Part shown: positions 51,704 to 60,407 of the stretch, one piece after another
How the letters are laid out: every line of letters begins with the position of its first letter
How positions within the stretch are numbered: the stretch's first letter is position 1
NCBI GenBank assembly: GCA_947465395.1
Contig: CANIAL010000010.1
Coordinates: 19,422 to 83,421, forward strand
DNA length: 64,000 bases
From: Alphaproteobacteria bacterium
Lineage (GTDB): Bacteria; Pseudomonadota; Alphaproteobacteria; Micropepsales; Micropepsaceae
Direction: 5' to 3'
Notes under the pieces: model-generated
The model's database searches: none
What the model was told of the DNA's origin: nothing
The model's input: only the letters and a program-made list of their open reading frames with translations
Position numbers and translations under genes: made by a program

Positions 51704-53502
51704 TGGGTCACCAGATCCTGATTGCCGCCCGCGAATTGCAGGCTGGCCAACCTTGCATAAAGGCCGCCCTGGCGCACCAGTTCGCCATGGCTGCCTTCGG
51801 CCACCACCTTGCCCTGGTCCATCACCACGATGCGTTCCAGCTTTTGAATGGTCGCCAGGCGATGGGCGATCACAAGCGTGGTGCGTCCCTGCATGAGATT
51901 TTCCAGCGCGATCTGCACCAGTTGTTCATTCCGGGCATCCAGCGCGCTCGTGGCTTCGTCCAAAAGCAACAGCGGCGCGTCGCGCAATATGGCGCGGGCA
52001 ATAGCCAGGCGCTGGCGCTGTCCGCCGGACAAGGTTACGCCGCGTTCGCCCACGCGGGTATCCATGCCTTGCGGCAGGTCGGCGATGAACTCCATGGCGG
52101 CGGCGGCTTCTGCGGCGCGGCGGACGTCATCGTCGGACGCGCCTTCACGGCCATAGCGAATATTCTCGGCAATGGAGCCGGAGAAAATTACATTGTCCTG
52201 CGCCACAAAGGCGATGTTGCGTCGAAGCTGGGCCGGGTCCAGCGCCGCCACATCCACACCGTCAAAACGCACGCTGCCCGACTGGGCCGCATAAAAGCGC
52301 AGCAGCAACTGGAAGACCGTGGATTTGCCCGCCCCTGACGGCCCCACCAGCGCCACCGCCTCGCCTGGTTTCACATTCAGGGAAAAATCGCGCAGCGCGG
52401 CGGTGTCAGGGCGCGTGGGATAATGAAAAGAGACATTGCGGAATTCCACCGCGCCGCGCGCCGGCTTCGGCAACAAGGCAGGGCTTGCGGGTGCGGGGAT
52501 TGCGGGCTTGGTGTGCAGCAATTCCATCAGTCGCTCGAAGGCGCCGGCCGCGCGCTGCAGATCGCCCCAGGTCTCCGACAGCGCGCCCACGCCGCTGGCC
52601 ACCAGGATGCCGAAAATAATGAACTGCACCAGTTGGCCGCCGGTCATCTTGTGGGCGATGATGTCCTGCGCCCCCACCCACAATATTGCCGCCAAGCTGG
52701 TAAACATCGAAAAGATCACCACCGCCGTCATGATGGCGCGCGCCCGGGTGCGCACAATGGCGATGTCGAAAGAGGCTTCCACCGCACCGGCAAAGGCCTT
52801 GCGTTCGTGATTCTCGCGGGTGAAAGCCTGCACCGTCTGCACCGCGTTCAATGTCTCGCTGGCATGGGCGGAGGTGTCGGCGATGCGGTCCTGACTCTTG
52901 CGGCTTAACGTCCGCACCCAGCGGCCGAAGAAAATCAGCGGCGCCATGATCAGCACCACCGCGCCCACGATCAGCAAAGCCAGCTTCAGGCTGGTGACGA
53001 ACATCAGGATCAGGCCGCCGATCAATGTCACCATGTTGCGCAGCGCCAGGGATGCCGACGACCCCACCACCGTCTGCACCAATGTCGTGTCTGCGGTCAG
53101 GCGGGAGAGAACCTCGCCCGTGCGGGTTACTTCGAAGAAGGCCGGAGTCAGGCCCATCACATTGCCGAAGACGGCGGCGCGGATATCGGCGGTAACGCGT
53201 TCGCCGATCCAGGTGACGAAATAAAAGCGGGTGGCCGAAGACGCCCCCAGCACGGCCGCCGCCGCGATGAAGCCCAGGAAATAGCGGCTGACATCGGCGG
53301 CTTCCTGGGCGCTGAAATTATGGTCAATCAGGCCCCGGGCGAAAAAGGGCAGGACGAGTGTGGCGGTGGAAGACAGGACGAGCGCCGCCAGCCCCGCCGC
53401 GATCCGCCAGCTATAAGGTGCCAGGAACGGCAAAATGCCCCTGAGCGGCGCCATGGTGCGGGCCTTGGGGCGGTCGGACAGTCTTCCCTGGTGGATATCG
53501 GC
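51700..53502 (-). CDS. ABC exporter, fused permease-ATPase (MsbA-like)
   Basis: 600 aa half-transporter. Six helices in residues about 25-310 (type IV exporter fold), then the ATPase with Walker A LVGPSGAGKSTVFQLLL, Q-loop VAQDNVIFSGSIAENIRYG, signature LSGGQRQRLAIARAIL and Walker B LLLLDEATSALD. Substrate may be lipid A-like or drug-like; unknown. Start TTG 53502 (ADIHQGRLSDRPKART) fits homologue N-termini; ATG 53454 is the alternative. Confidence 0.88.
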   Translation of the reverse strand, partial: ADIHQGRLSDRPKARTMAPLRGILPFLAPYSWRIAAGLAALVLSSTATLVLPFFARGLIDHNFSAQEAADVSRYFLGFIAAAAVLGASSATRFYFVTWIGERVTADIRAAVFGNVMGLTPAFFEVTRTGEVLSRLTADTTLVQTVVGSSASLALRNMVTLIGGLILMFVTSLKLALLIVGAVVLIMAPLIFFGRWVRTLSRKSQDRIADTSAHASETLNAVQTVQAFTRENHERKAFAGAVEASFDIAIVRTRARAIMTAVVIFSMFTSLAAILWVGAQDIIAHKMTGGQLVQFIIFGILVASGVGALSETWGDLQRAAGAFERLMELLHTKPAIPAPASPALLPKPARGAVEFRNVSFHYPTRPDTAALRDFSLNVKPGEAVALVGPSGAGKSTVFQLLLRFYAAQSGSVRFDGVDVAALDPAQLRRNIAFVAQDNVIFSGSIAENIRYGREGASDDDVRRAAEAAAAMEFIADLPQGMDTRVGERGVTLSGGQRQRLAIARAILRDAPLLLLDEATSALDARNEQLVQIALENLMQGRTTLVIAHRLATIQKLERIVVMDQGKVVAEGSHGELVRQGGLYARLASLQFAGGNQDLVTQ

Positions 53503-53643
53503 CAAATCAGCGCCTTTTTGGGGTTCCCCAAGGCTTATATAGGGCTGACTAGGCGCGCGCCAAAGGCCCCCCGCCCAACCCCGCCTTGCCACGGCTGGGG
53601 GGGCCGATTATAAGCCCCGGCGTTCGCAAAAAGGCCGTAGACA

Positions 53644-53877
53644 ATGAAAAAGGGTATCCACCCCGCCTATCATTTCGTTGATGTGCAACTGAATGATGGC
53701 ACCACCTACAAGACCCGCACCACCTGGGGCGAGCCCGGCCAGAAGCTTACGCTTGATATCGATCCCAGCACGCACCCGGCCTGGACCGGTGGTCAGCAGC
53801 AGCTGATGGATCGTGGCGGCCGCTTGACGCGCTTCAACAAGAAGTTCGCGGGCTTTGTGAAGCCGGACAATAAGTAA
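53644..53877 (+). CDS. rpmE: 50S ribosomal protein L31
   Basis: 77 aa. [20 protein letters not shown] at the N-terminus, STHPAWTGG and [14 protein letters not shown] are typical L31 text. The zinc-binding cysteines of the C+ form are absent, so this is a zinc-independent L31. Divergent from the ABC exporter. Confidence 0.96.
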   Translation: MKKGIHPAYHFVDVQLNDGTTYKTRTTWGEPGQKLTLDIDPSTHPAWTGGQQQLMDRGGRLTRFNKKFAGFVKPDNK

Positions 53878-53939
53878 TCTTTCCTGGTCGCACGGGCGAC
53901 GCTCCTCGCTTCGCTCCGGGCTGCCCGGTGCTCCGCTAA

Positions 53940-54452
53940 CTATTCGCCGCCGAAAGCCTGTTCCAGGCGGCTGAATTGCGCCTGTACGCCGGGCGTCGCC
54001 AGCGCGCCCTGGCCGAATAGGATTTCGTCCAGCCGCGCGATGCGCCGGTAAAGACTTTCGCTGCGCGCCAGGAGGTCACATAGCGGCGCGGGTAACAGGC
54101 TTTCGCTGCCCTCGCCGGGCGCGGCCATGCAGATTTCCTTGGAGCCAAGCCGATAGCGGTTGGAGGAGCCGGTATCGGGCGGCATGTCACCTTCCTGCAC
54201 GGCGCGCTGCACCAGAAGCCAGCTGGCCGCCTGCATCATGCGGGTGGTGACGCGCATGCTTTCCCCGGCATACAGAATGGCGGCCTTGCGCGGCAGCGCG
54301 CGGGCATCGTCGCGGCCCTTACCGTCCAGATAGCGGGCGGTTTCTTCCACCAGCGCCATGCCTTCGTCGAAGGTGCGCGCGAACAGCGCAGAGGCGGCAA
54401 AAGCCTGCGGCGTCAGACCGTGAATATTTTCAACGTCGTTGCGCAAGGCCAT
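53940..54452 (-). CDS. rcdA: Regulator of CtrA degradation RcdA (DUF1465)
   Basis: 170 aa all-helical protein. Conserved DUF1465/RcdA text: FDEGMALVEETARYLDGKGR, LPRKAAILYAGESMRVTTRM, MQAASWLLVQRAVQEGDM and LLARSESLYRRIARLDEILFG. In Caulobacter, RcdA is an adaptor that, with CpdR and PopA, delivers CtrA to the ClpXP protease. CtrA itself is encoded 3.4 kb upstream in this window. A G/C-rich CTTCGCTCCGGG spacer separates it from rpmE. Confidence 0.9.
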   Translation of the reverse strand: MALRNDVENIHGLTPQAFAASALFARTFDEGMALVEETARYLDGKGRDDARALPRKAAILYAGESMRVTTRMMQAASWLLVQRAVQEGDMPPDTGSSNRYRLGSKEICMAAPGEGSESLLPAPLCDLLARSESLYRRIARLDEILFGQGALATPGVQAQFSRLEQAFGGE

Positions 54453-54580
54453 TCCCCCATTCCGGCGCGGGACGCTAGCAAGCCCTTTGCGGCGCGCAAA
54501 GCATTGTTCTTGGTAAACCCCGCCGATTTACAAAGGACCGCGCTATTCCTGCTGTGAATATTAACGCTGGAGACAGATAG

Positions 54581-54772
54581 CTAACGCTTGAAGAAATTTT
54601 CTGCCGCCGATTTGGTGGCAAGCCGGGCACTGATACCTTGGCGGCAACGGGCAATCTCTGCTTCCAGCGCGGCAATGCGCTGCTCCAGTTCATGGGCGGA
54701 AAAGGCCGAAATATCCTCGCCCAGCAGGATTTGAGGCGCCTTCTTGGCAGGCAGCAGATCGTCGCTATCCAT
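54581..54772 (-). CDS. Small DUF1192 protein
   Basis: 63 aa. FSAHELEQRIAALEAEIARC is the family core, a short coiled coil; the C-terminus is basic (FFKR). It is commonly found beside DUF1465 and a quinone oxidoreductase, as here. Role unknown. A 128-base spacer lies between it and rcdA, with no other gene seen. Confidence 0.85.
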   Translation of the reverse strand: MDSDDLLPAKKAPQILLGEDISAFSAHELEQRIAALEAEIARCRQGISARLATKSAAENFFKR

Positions 54773-54863
54773 GGCGCGCGCCCAGCCTTAAGGTTCCAGC
54801 GCAGTTTCGCACCCCACACGCGCAATTTCAATTTTCATATTTTGTTTTTCACAAGGTCCATTC

Positions 54864-55841
54864 GTGAAAGTCATTCGCATCGAAAATCCCGGCCCCGGCT
54901 ATCGCCTGGTGTTGGGCGAAACAGGGCGCCCCGATCCCGGCCCCGGCGAAATCCTGATCAAAGTGGCGGCGTCCGGCATCAACCGGGCCGACCTGTTGCA
55001 GGCGCGCGGGCATTATCCGCCGCCGCCCGGCGCATCCCCGATCCTGGGGCTGGAAGTTTCCGGCGCAGTGGCGGAAATCGGGCCTGATGCGGCGGGATAC
55101 AAGATCGGCGATGAGGTTTGCGCGCTTTTGACCGGCGGCGGTTATGCCGAATATGCGCTGGCACATGTGTCCTGTGTTCTGCCTGTGCCCAAACATGTCA
55201 CCGTGATGGACGCCGCAGCCTTGCCGGAGGCACATTTCACCGCCTGGACAAACCTGATGGATGCGGGCCGTCTTCAGCCTGGCGAAAGCGTACTGGTGCA
55301 TGGCGGCGCCAGCGGGATCGGGACGGCGGCGATCCAGCTTCTGGCGGCGCTGCGCCACACCGTCTTTGCCACCGCCGGCAGCGAAGGCAAAATCAAGACA
55401 TGCATGGAATTGGGCGCACGGCGCGCCATTGATTATCGCAATGAGGATTTCGTGGCGGTAATCAAGGAAGAAACCCAAGGCCGCGGCGTGGATGTGATCC
55501 TGGACATGGTTGGCGGCGATTATATCCAGCGCAATATCGAAGCCGCCGCCGTGCGGGGCCGCATCGTCAACATCGCCTATCAGAAGGGCGCGGAAGCCAG
55601 GGTCAATTTTGCGCCGGTCATAGCCAAGCGGCTGACTCTGGCGGCCACCACCCTGCGCGCCCGCACAACCGAGGAAAAAGCCGCCATACGCGATGCCCTG
55701 GCCGACACGGTCTGGCCCCTGATCGCAGAACGGCGTATCCGCCCGGTGATTGACGGGGTCTACCCCCTGGCCGAGGCCATAAAAGCCCATGAGCGCATGG
55801 CCGAAGGCAGCCATACCGGCAAAATCCTGCTGATTTCCTAG
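54864..55841 (+). CDS. NAD(P)H quinone oxidoreductase, PIG3-type
   Basis: 325 aa medium-chain dehydrogenase without the catalytic zinc Cys. N-terminal GroES-like fold: GEILIKVAASGINRADLLQA and ILGLEVSGAVAEIG; cofactor fold: VLVHGGASGIGTAAIQLLAA with the AxxGxxG-type NADPH loop, and DVILDMVGGDYIQRNIEAAA. Reduces quinones using NADPH. It is divergent from the DUF1192 gene, the starts being 91 bases apart. Confidence 0.92.
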   Translation: MKVIRIENPGPGYRLVLGETGRPDPGPGEILIKVAASGINRADLLQARGHYPPPPGASPILGLEVSGAVAEIGPDAAGYKIGDEVCALLTGGGYAEYALAHVSCVLPVPKHVTVMDAAALPEAHFTAWTNLMDAGRLQPGESVLVHGGASGIGTAAIQLLAALRHTVFATAGSEGKIKTCMELGARRAIDYRNEDFVAVIKEETQGRGVDVILDMVGGDYIQRNIEAAAVRGRIVNIAYQKGAEARVNFAPVIAKRLTLAATTLRARTTEEKAAIRDALADTVWPLIAERRIRPVIDGVYPLAEAIKAHERMAEGSHTGKILLIS

Positions 55842-55958
55842 GCCGGGCTTAATCGTTGCGGGGCGTCGTCTTAGGCGTTAAAAGACCCCCATTCCTCGAA
55901 AGGATTAACCTGACGAGGGGCGTGGGCCGGAACCGGCCTCGCCCGCCGGGAGAGAATT

Positions 55959-56675
55959 ATGGCCGTTGAACAAAAGCCCCTGATGCCCAAGGCCACCGCC
56001 GTCTGGCTGGTGGACAACACCAAGCTGTCCTTCGAACAGATCGCCGATTTCTGCGGTTTGCACCCGCTGGAAGTCAAAGGCATCGCCGATGAAGATGTCG
56101 CCAAGGGCATCAAGGGCCAGGACCCGGTAACGTCGGGTCAGCTTACCCGCGAGCAGATCGAGGTCGCGGAATCCAATCCCAAGGCGCGCCTGAAACTGGC
56201 CGCGCCCAAGCACAAGATGCCGGCGGTGCGCCTGAAGCGCGCGCCGCGCTATACCCCGGTCTCCAAGCGCCAGGACAAGCCCGATGCGGTTTACTGGATC
56301 ATCCGCAACCATCCCGAATTCGCCGATGCCGATATCATCAAGCTGATCGGCACCACCAAGGCCACCATCCAGAAAATCCGAGAGCGTTCACACTGGAACG
56401 CCACCAACATCAAGGCGGTGGACCCGGTGACGTTGGGACTTTGCTCGCAGCTGGAACTGGACATCGCCGTCACCAAGGCGGCCGCCAAGCATGCCCGCGC
56501 CCAGAAGCGCGCAGCGAAAAAGGGCGCGACTTTGAAATCCGTCAGCGAAAGCCTTGCGCCCGCGTCGGAAGAAGCAGCCCCCCTGGTGGAGCAGCCGCCC
56601 CGCGCAGAAGAGCCTTCTGAAGGCACGCCTGCGCCGGACGACTATAATCTGTCGAGCGAACTGGAACAGGATTAA
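55959..56675 (+). CDS. trcR: Cell-cycle transcriptional regulator TrcR (DUF1013)
   Basis: 238 aa. Strongly conserved in alphaproteobacteria: PKATAVWLVDNTKLSFEQIA, DFCGLHPLEVKGIADEDV, QDKPDAVYWIIRNHPEFADA, LIGTTKATIQKIRERSHWN and NIKAVDPVTLGLCSQLELD. Two helix-turn-helix-like segments are apparent; the C-terminal 50 residues are Lys/Ala then acidic. It is reported as a cell-cycle regulator. AGGAG-like GGGAGAGA precedes the ATG. A GGCCGG-aa-CCGGCC repeat lies in its leader. Confidence 0.9.
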   Translation: MAVEQKPLMPKATAVWLVDNTKLSFEQIADFCGLHPLEVKGIADEDVAKGIKGQDPVTSGQLTREQIEVAESNPKARLKLAAPKHKMPAVRLKRAPRYTPVSKRQDKPDAVYWIIRNHPEFADADIIKLIGTTKATIQKIRERSHWNATNIKAVDPVTLGLCSQLELDIAVTKAAAKHARAQKRAAKKGATLKSVSESLAPASEEAAPLVEQPPRAEEPSEGTPAPDDYNLSSELEQD

Positions 56676-56687
56676 GGGTTCAGGCGC

Positions 56688-57293
56688 TCAAAGGAATTTG
56701 AGCGCCACGAAACCCAGCACGATTAGCGCCAGGAATCCTACCAGCGCGACTTCCAGGTATTTTTCCAGCAGCGCTTGCGCGCGCGCGCCGAAGAAATAAA
56801 CCAGCAACCCTTCCAGCACCACGTAACGCAAGGACCGTGTGAAGGCGGAATAGAGCATGAAAAGCGGGAACGACATGCCGGCCAAGCCGGATGCAATAGT
56901 CACCAGCTTGTAGGGAATAAATGTTAGGCCTTGGGCCATAATCAAGTAAGATTGCTCGCTATAGAGCGTTCGATATCTTTCCACCTGTGCCAGCGGCACA
57001 TGCAACATATTGATTAGCCAGAGACCGGCGCTTTCCCAGAACAGCGCGCCAATGGCGTATCCCAGCATACCGCCCATCACCGACCAGAAAGCCACCCAGG
57101 CGCCGATGGCGAAGACGCGCCGGCGGTTGGCCAGCATCATGGGCACGACCATCACATCGGCGGGGATGGGAAAGAAGCTGGCCTCCGCGAATGCGAAGAT
57201 GGCCACTGCCGCCCAGGCATGGCGGCCCGTGGCGTTTTTCAGCATCCAGGCATAAAGCGCGCGTAATCCCCGCGGCTTGGAAACTTCAGACAT
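56688..57293 (-). CDS. DedA/YqaA-family membrane protein
   Basis: 201 aa, four to five helices. Family core: FAFAEASFFPIPADVMVVPMML with the re-entrant Pro-rich loop, FWSVMGGMLGYAIGALFWE, and LTFIPYKLVTIASGLAGMSF. DedA-type proteins are now linked to lipid carrier flipping and membrane energetics. ATG 57293 has GAGGGGAG upstream, so the longer frame that reads into the acyl-CoA synthetase leader is not used. Confidence 0.87.
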   Translation of the reverse strand: MSEVSKPRGLRALYAWMLKNATGRHAWAAVAIFAFAEASFFPIPADVMVVPMMLANRRRVFAIGAWVAFWSVMGGMLGYAIGALFWESAGLWLINMLHVPLAQVERYRTLYSEQSYLIMAQGLTFIPYKLVTIASGLAGMSFPLFMLYSAFTRSLRYVVLEGLLVYFFGARAQALLEKYLEVALVGFLALIVLGFVALKFL

Positions 57294-57399
57294 CGGCGCT
57301 CCCCTCATGCCCCACGCATAGCAATCAGGGCCGATTTCGTCCACTTGCCGCCGTCGCAGGCCTTCACTAGCTTTGCGCCGGATTTGGGACGGGCGTGTG

Positions 57400-59190
57400 A
57401 TGGACAAGGTCAAGAAAAGCAAAAGCCGCAAGAAAGCGGCGGCAAAAAAGGCGACCAAGAAGCCCTCCAAAAAGCGCGTGGCGAAAGCCAGAAAACCGGC
57501 GCCCGCGCTCCAGTCCCATCCACGCCGCAAGGCACGCCGGATCACCGCCGCTGCCCGTCCCCTGCGCCCCGGTGCCAATATCTATGATGCGGGCCTGGAA
57601 AAATGCGCCGCCAATTACCAGCCGCTGTCGCCGCTGGTAATGCTGGCCCGCGCAGCCACCACTTTCCCCAACCACTCCGCCATCATTGATGGCGCACGAC
57701 GTTTCTCTTACGCCGATTTTTACGCCCGCAGCCGCAAGCTGGCGTCCGCGCTGGCCCATGAAGGCATCAAAAAGGGCGACACGGTCGCCGCCCTGCTGGC
57801 CAACACGCATGCCATGCTGGAGGCGCATTATGGCGTGCCCATGACAGGTGCGGTGTTGAACGCGCTGAACACGCGGCTGGATGCGGCATCCATCGCTTAC
57901 ATGCTGGAGCATGGGGCTGCCAAAATATTGCTGGTGGACCGCGAGTTCGCGGAACTGGCGCGGGGCGCGTTGGCGCGCATCGCCAAAAAGCCGATGCTGA
58001 TTGAATATAATGATCCCGAGATCGCGCTGCCGCCGGAAAATCTGGGCCGCGACTATGAGGATTTCATCGCGGGCGGCGATGCTGATTACGCCTGGCAAAT
58101 GCCGGGTGATGAATGGGACGCCATCTCGCTCAACTACACCTCCGGCACCACCGGCAATCCCAAGGGTGTGGTCTTTCATCATCGCGGCGCGGCGCTGATG
58201 GGCTATTCCAATGTGCTGGCGGGCAATATGGGCCGCCACCCCGTCCTGCTCTGGACGCTGCCCATGTTCCATTGCAATGGCTGGTGCTTTCCCTGGTCAC
58301 TGTCGGTGGTGGCGGGCACGCATGTCTGCCTGCGCCAGGTGCGTGCGCCCGCCATCTATCGCGCCTTGGCGGAACATGGCGTGACCCATCTGTGCGGCGC
58401 GCCCATTGTGATGTCGGTGCTAGTCAATGCGCCCGAATCCGAAAAGTGCAATTTCCCGCAAAAGGTGACGTTCATGGTCGCCGCAGCCCCGCCACCGGAA
58501 GCCACCCTGGCGGCCATGGCGGAAGCGGGCTTTGAAATCTCCCATGTCTATGGCCTGACCGAGACATACGGGCCTGCGGTGGTGAATGAGTGGCATGAAA
58601 GCTGGAATGGCCTTCAAGGCGCCGAGCGCGCCGCCCGCCAGGCGCGCCAGGGCGTGCGCTATCACGCGCTGGAGGATTTGGCGGTGATGGACCCCGAAAC
58701 CATGGAGATGCGCAGCCCCGGCGAGCTGGGCGAGGTGATGTTCCGCGGCAATATCGTGATGAAGGGGTATCTGAAAAATCCCGCCGCAACGCGCGCCGCT
58801 TTCGCGGGCGGGTGGTTTCATTCTGGCGATCTCGGCGTGATGTACGAGGACGGCTATATCCAGCTGAAGGATCGCGCCAAGGACATCATCATTTCCGGCG
58901 GCGAGAATATTTCCTCCATCGAGGTGGAGAATGTCCTGACCAAGCATCCCGCCGTGATGTTCGCCGCCGTTGTGGCCAAGCCGGACGCAAAATGGGGCGA
59001 GACGCCGTGCGCGTTCATCGAGCGACGCCCGGGCCATGAGCATGTCGGCATGGACGAAATCATGGCCTGGTGCCGTGAGCATCTGGCGCGTTACAAAATG
59101 CCTGGCCTGGTGGTCTTTGACGAATTGCCAAAGACATCCACAGGCAAGGTGCAGAAGTTTGTCCTTCGCGAAAAGGCGAAAAACCTTTAG
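57400..59190 (+). CDS. Acyl-CoA synthetase with histone H1-like N-terminal tail
   Basis: 596 aa ANL-superfamily ligase. AMP-binding core: LNYTSGTTGNPKGVVFHHRG (P-loop), VYGLTETYGPAVV, FHSGDLGVM and KDIIISGGENISSIEVE, with the catalytic Lys in TSTGKVQKFVL. Homologues begin near NIYDAGLEKCAANY (residue about 61). Ahead of it is a tail of about 58 residues that is very rich in Lys, Arg and Ala, for example KKSKSRKKAAAKKATKKP. ATG 57400 has GGGACGGG upstream. Likely substrates are medium-chain fatty acids; not proven. Confidence 0.9.
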   Translation: MDKVKKSKSRKKAAAKKATKKPSKKRVAKARKPAPALQSHPRRKARRITAAARPLRPGANIYDAGLEKCAANYQPLSPLVMLARAATTFPNHSAIIDGARRFSYADFYARSRKLASALAHEGIKKGDTVAALLANTHAMLEAHYGVPMTGAVLNALNTRLDAASIAYMLEHGAAKILLVDREFAELARGALARIAKKPMLIEYNDPEIALPPENLGRDYEDFIAGGDADYAWQMPGDEWDAISLNYTSGTTGNPKGVVFHHRGAALMGYSNVLAGNMGRHPVLLWTLPMFHCNGWCFPWSLSVVAGTHVCLRQVRAPAIYRALAEHGVTHLCGAPIVMSVLVNAPESEKCNFPQKVTFMVAAAPPPEATLAAMAEAGFEISHVYGLTETYGPAVVNEWHESWNGLQGAERAARQARQGVRYHALEDLAVMDPETMEMRSPGELGEVMFRGNIVMKGYLKNPAATRAAFAGGWFHSGDLGVMYEDGYIQLKDRAKDIIISGGENISSIEVENVLTKHPAVMFAAVVAKPDAKWGETPCAFIERRPGHEHVGMDEIMAWCREHLARYKMPGLVVFDELPKTSTGKVQKFVLREKAKNL

Positions 59191-59205
59191 GCGCGCGTGA
59201 CTTCT

Positions 59206-59379
59206 CTAATGAACCGCCTGCAGGCGTTCCATTTCGTCCTTTATTCGCAATTTCTGTTTTTTGAGGGCCGCAACCCGGGCCTGGTCCCAATCCGGGTGAG
59301 ACATTTCAGCGGCGATAACGTCTTCAAGTTTTCGATGCTGGAGAGCCAAATAGTCCTTATGACGTTCTTCTGAAGCCAT
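59206..59379 (-). CDS. Small DUF465 (YdcH-like) protein, copy 1
   Basis: 57 aa, found by reading the minus strand. ATG 59379 has AGGTGA upstream. The sequence contains ERHKDYLALQHRKLEDVIAA, PDWDQARVAALKKQKLRIKD and EMERLQ, the DUF465 helical hairpin with its KKxKLxxKDE motif. Stop TAG at 59206-59208. It is convergent with the acyl-CoA synthetase. Function unknown. Confidence 0.85.
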   Translation of the reverse strand: MASEERHKDYLALQHRKLEDVIAAEMSHPDWDQARVAALKKQKLRIKDEMERLQAVH

Positions 59380-59523
59380 GCTTTCACCTCACGGTTGGGC
59401 CTGAAAAGTAAAGCACCAACCCCCGTCCCTGTCACGGCCAAAAAGCGGTCCCAAAAAGAGGCGCTTTTCCGCAGGCGAAGGGAACCTCTTTCGCGTTTGG
59501 TCCGGCCCCTGTAAACGAAGGCC

Positions 59524-60135
59524 ATGAAAAAGAACCAGGCCAAAAAGCCAGCCGCCCAAAGGCTGATCGTTGGCATGTCGGGCGCATCCGGCGTCGCCTA
59601 TGGCATCCGTTTTTTGGAGGCGCTGAAAGAGCTTGGCATTGAATCGCATCTGGTGATGAGCAAGCCTGCCGAACTCACCATTGCCTATGAAACAAAACTG
59701 ACGGTGAAGCAGGTCGCGGCGAAAGCCGATCACCGCTACGCCATTACCGATGTGGGCGCCGCCATCGCCAGTGGCGGCTTCCGGACCGGCGGCATGGTGA
59801 TCGCGCCGTGTTCGGTGCGAACCTTCAGCGAAATCGCCACCGGCGTCACCACCAGCCTTCTCACCCGCGCCGCCGATGTCTGCCTGAAGGAACGCCGCCC
59901 GCTGATCCTGATGGTGCGCGAAACGCCGTTGCACTTGGGCCATTTGCGCTCCCTGACAGCGCTGGCCGAAATGGGAGCCATCATCCTGCCGCCCATGCCC
60001 GCCTTTTATGCCGAACCCCGCACGCTTGCCGACCTGGTGGACCAGATGGTGGGAAAGGCGCTTGATCTTCTGGGCCATGACTGGCCCGATACGCGCCGCT
60101 GGGGCGAAGACCTGCCCGGAGAGAAACGCCGTTGA
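59524..60135 (+). CDS. ubiX: Flavin prenyltransferase
   Basis: 203 aa; makes prenylated FMN for the decarboxylase UbiD, needed for ubiquinone. Typical: LIVGMSGASGVAYGIRFLEA, TGGMVIAPCSVRTFSEIATG, SLLTRAADVCLKERRPLIL, RETPLHLGHLRSLTALAEMG and ILPPMPAFY. The leader has a hairpin AAAAGCG...CGCTTTT (59441-59468) of unclear role. Its stop overlaps the next small gene (TTGA). ubiK elsewhere in the window serves the same pathway. Confidence 0.95.
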   Translation: MKKNQAKKPAAQRLIVGMSGASGVAYGIRFLEALKELGIESHLVMSKPAELTIAYETKLTVKQVAAKADHRYAITDVGAAIASGGFRTGGMVIAPCSVRTFSEIATGVTTSLLTRAADVCLKERRPLILMVRETPLHLGHLRSLTALAEMGAIILPPMPAFYAEPRTLADLVDQMVGKALDLLGHDWPDTRRWGEDLPGEKRR

Positions 60136-60347
60136 ACGACCAGGTGACAAAACCGGACGAAGTGGCAGCCCGTGCCAAGCTGGCCACATTGATGCAGGAG
60201 CATCGCGACCTGGATTCAGCCATCGCGGCGCTGGCGGAAGGCACGGCCGATCCGCTCACCCTGTCGCGGCTGAAGAAGCGCAAATTGCAGCTCAAGGACG
60301 AAGTCACCGAGATCAACAACACCTTGTTGCCCGACATTATTGCGTAA
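60132..60347 (+). CDS. Small DUF465 (YdcH-like) protein, copy 2
   Basis: 71 aa starting at TTG 60132, coupled to ubiX. It shares the DUF465 pattern with copy 1: MQEHRDLDSAIAALAEGTAD, then LSRLKKRKLQLKDEVTEI. The hydrophobic Leu-Pro end (TLLPDIIA) differs. GTG 60144 is an alternative start. Function unknown. Confidence 0.82.
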   Translation: MNDQVTKPDEVAARAKLATLMQEHRDLDSAIAALAEGTADPLTLSRLKKRKLQLKDEVTEINNTLLPDIIA

Positions 60348-60407
60348 AATTGTTCTTGATTTGTTCAAGTGGTTCCGCAACATTCGAAACTTCAACGGAG
60401 GGTATCA

